Part shown: one piece after another, positions 63,907 through 64,000 of the stretch
Numbering within the stretch: position 1 is the first letter of the stretch
Layout: each line of letters opens with the position of its first letter
Origin: Diaporthe sp. PMI_573
Lineage: Eukaryota > Ascomycota > Sordariomycetes > Diaporthales > Diaporthaceae
Direction of reading: 5' to 3'
Length of the DNA stretch: 64,000 bases
Assembly: GCA_021399435.1 (NCBI GenBank)
Contig: JAJTUP010000035.1
Location: forward strand, 682,001 to 746,000
The notes under the pieces: generated by a model
What the model was told of the DNA's origin: nothing
Database searches by the model: none
The model's input: the letters and a program-made list of their open reading frames with translations, nothing else
Position numbers and translations under genes: made by a program

Positions 63907-64000
63907 TAGTGCGGACCGTTTACACTATTAGTGCAAACTGCAGTCCACGACCAACAAACAATCCACGGCGGGCGTTGGTGTATTAACGACCAGGATGGCA
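63907..64000. other. Window end; no gene
   Basis: Contains TGCGGACCGTTTACACTATT just after the hAT stop. It could be the terminus of another inserted element, but only one end is in view. Confidence 0.3.

Overview
The window looks like accessory, repeat-rich DNA from a filamentous ascomycete (Pezizomycotina, most likely Eurotiomycetes such as Aspergillus or Penicillium). Support for this: short introns of about 40-85 bp with GT/AG borders; two heterokaryon-incompatibility (HET) genes; a DUF3435 gene; a DUF7924 gene; an NLR-type ankyrin relic; and fungal-type hAT, Fot1/pogo, Mutator-like, piggyBac and chromodomain Gypsy elements. Several dead copies have stops where the family suggests Trp (TGG to TAG or TGA), as expected from repeat-induced point mutation. 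No tRNA, rRNA, CRISPR array or bacterial-type operon is seen.

Layout. 1-2.2 kb: a disrupted DUF3435 gene (the tyrosine-recombinase family that includes Starship captains), running off the left edge. 2.6-6.0 kb: a leucine-rich-repeat gene and an intact three-exon DUF7924 gene. 6.6-9.4 kb: a complete hAT transposon with 18-bp terminal repeats, a perfect 8-bp target duplication and an intact two-exon transposase. 9.4-14.5 kb: two decayed Fot1/pogo elements around relics of a cytochrome P450 and a PIF1 helicase. 14.7-15.8 kb: an intact but divergent five-exon 14-3-3 gene. 16.6-18.0 kb: the 3' part of a Gypsy chromovirus with its LTR. 19.5-24.8 kb: an alpha/beta hydrolase cut off after its nucleophile, then an intact nine-exon multicopper oxidase. 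26.0-27.4 kb: a dynamin relic and a three-exon C2H2 zinc-finger gene.

28-35 kb is gene-poor: a zinc-knuckle ORF, small coiled-coil ORFs, a vacuolar Ca2+/H+ exchanger relic and Fot1 fragments. 35-38 kb: a Mutator-like fragment, an NLR/ankyrin relic and a truncated secreted five-bladed-propeller hydrolase lie end to end. 38-45.4 kb: two hAT relics, a piggyBac element with perfect 42-bp terminal repeats and a one-base frameshift, and a second Gypsy 3' end with LTR. 47.1-48.9 kb: a chimeric ORF whose first half resembles a host protein and whose second half is the zinc-knuckle tail of a Fot1/pogo transposase. 50.9-61.1 kb: an ankyrin protein, a secreted protein and two HET genes, one with an N-terminal membrane domain. 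62.4-63.9 kb: another hAT transposase with one frameshift.

Functionally this is a transposon graveyard with a few live genes: the 14-3-3, multicopper oxidase, DUF7924, C2H2, HET and chimeric genes. The most notable items are the in-frame host-transposase fusion, the apparently intact hAT with perfect target duplication, the divergent 14-3-3 copy, the nearly intact piggyBac, and the recurring Fot1 terminal sequence next to a Gypsy LTR. All calls come from reading the sequence; no database search was possible.
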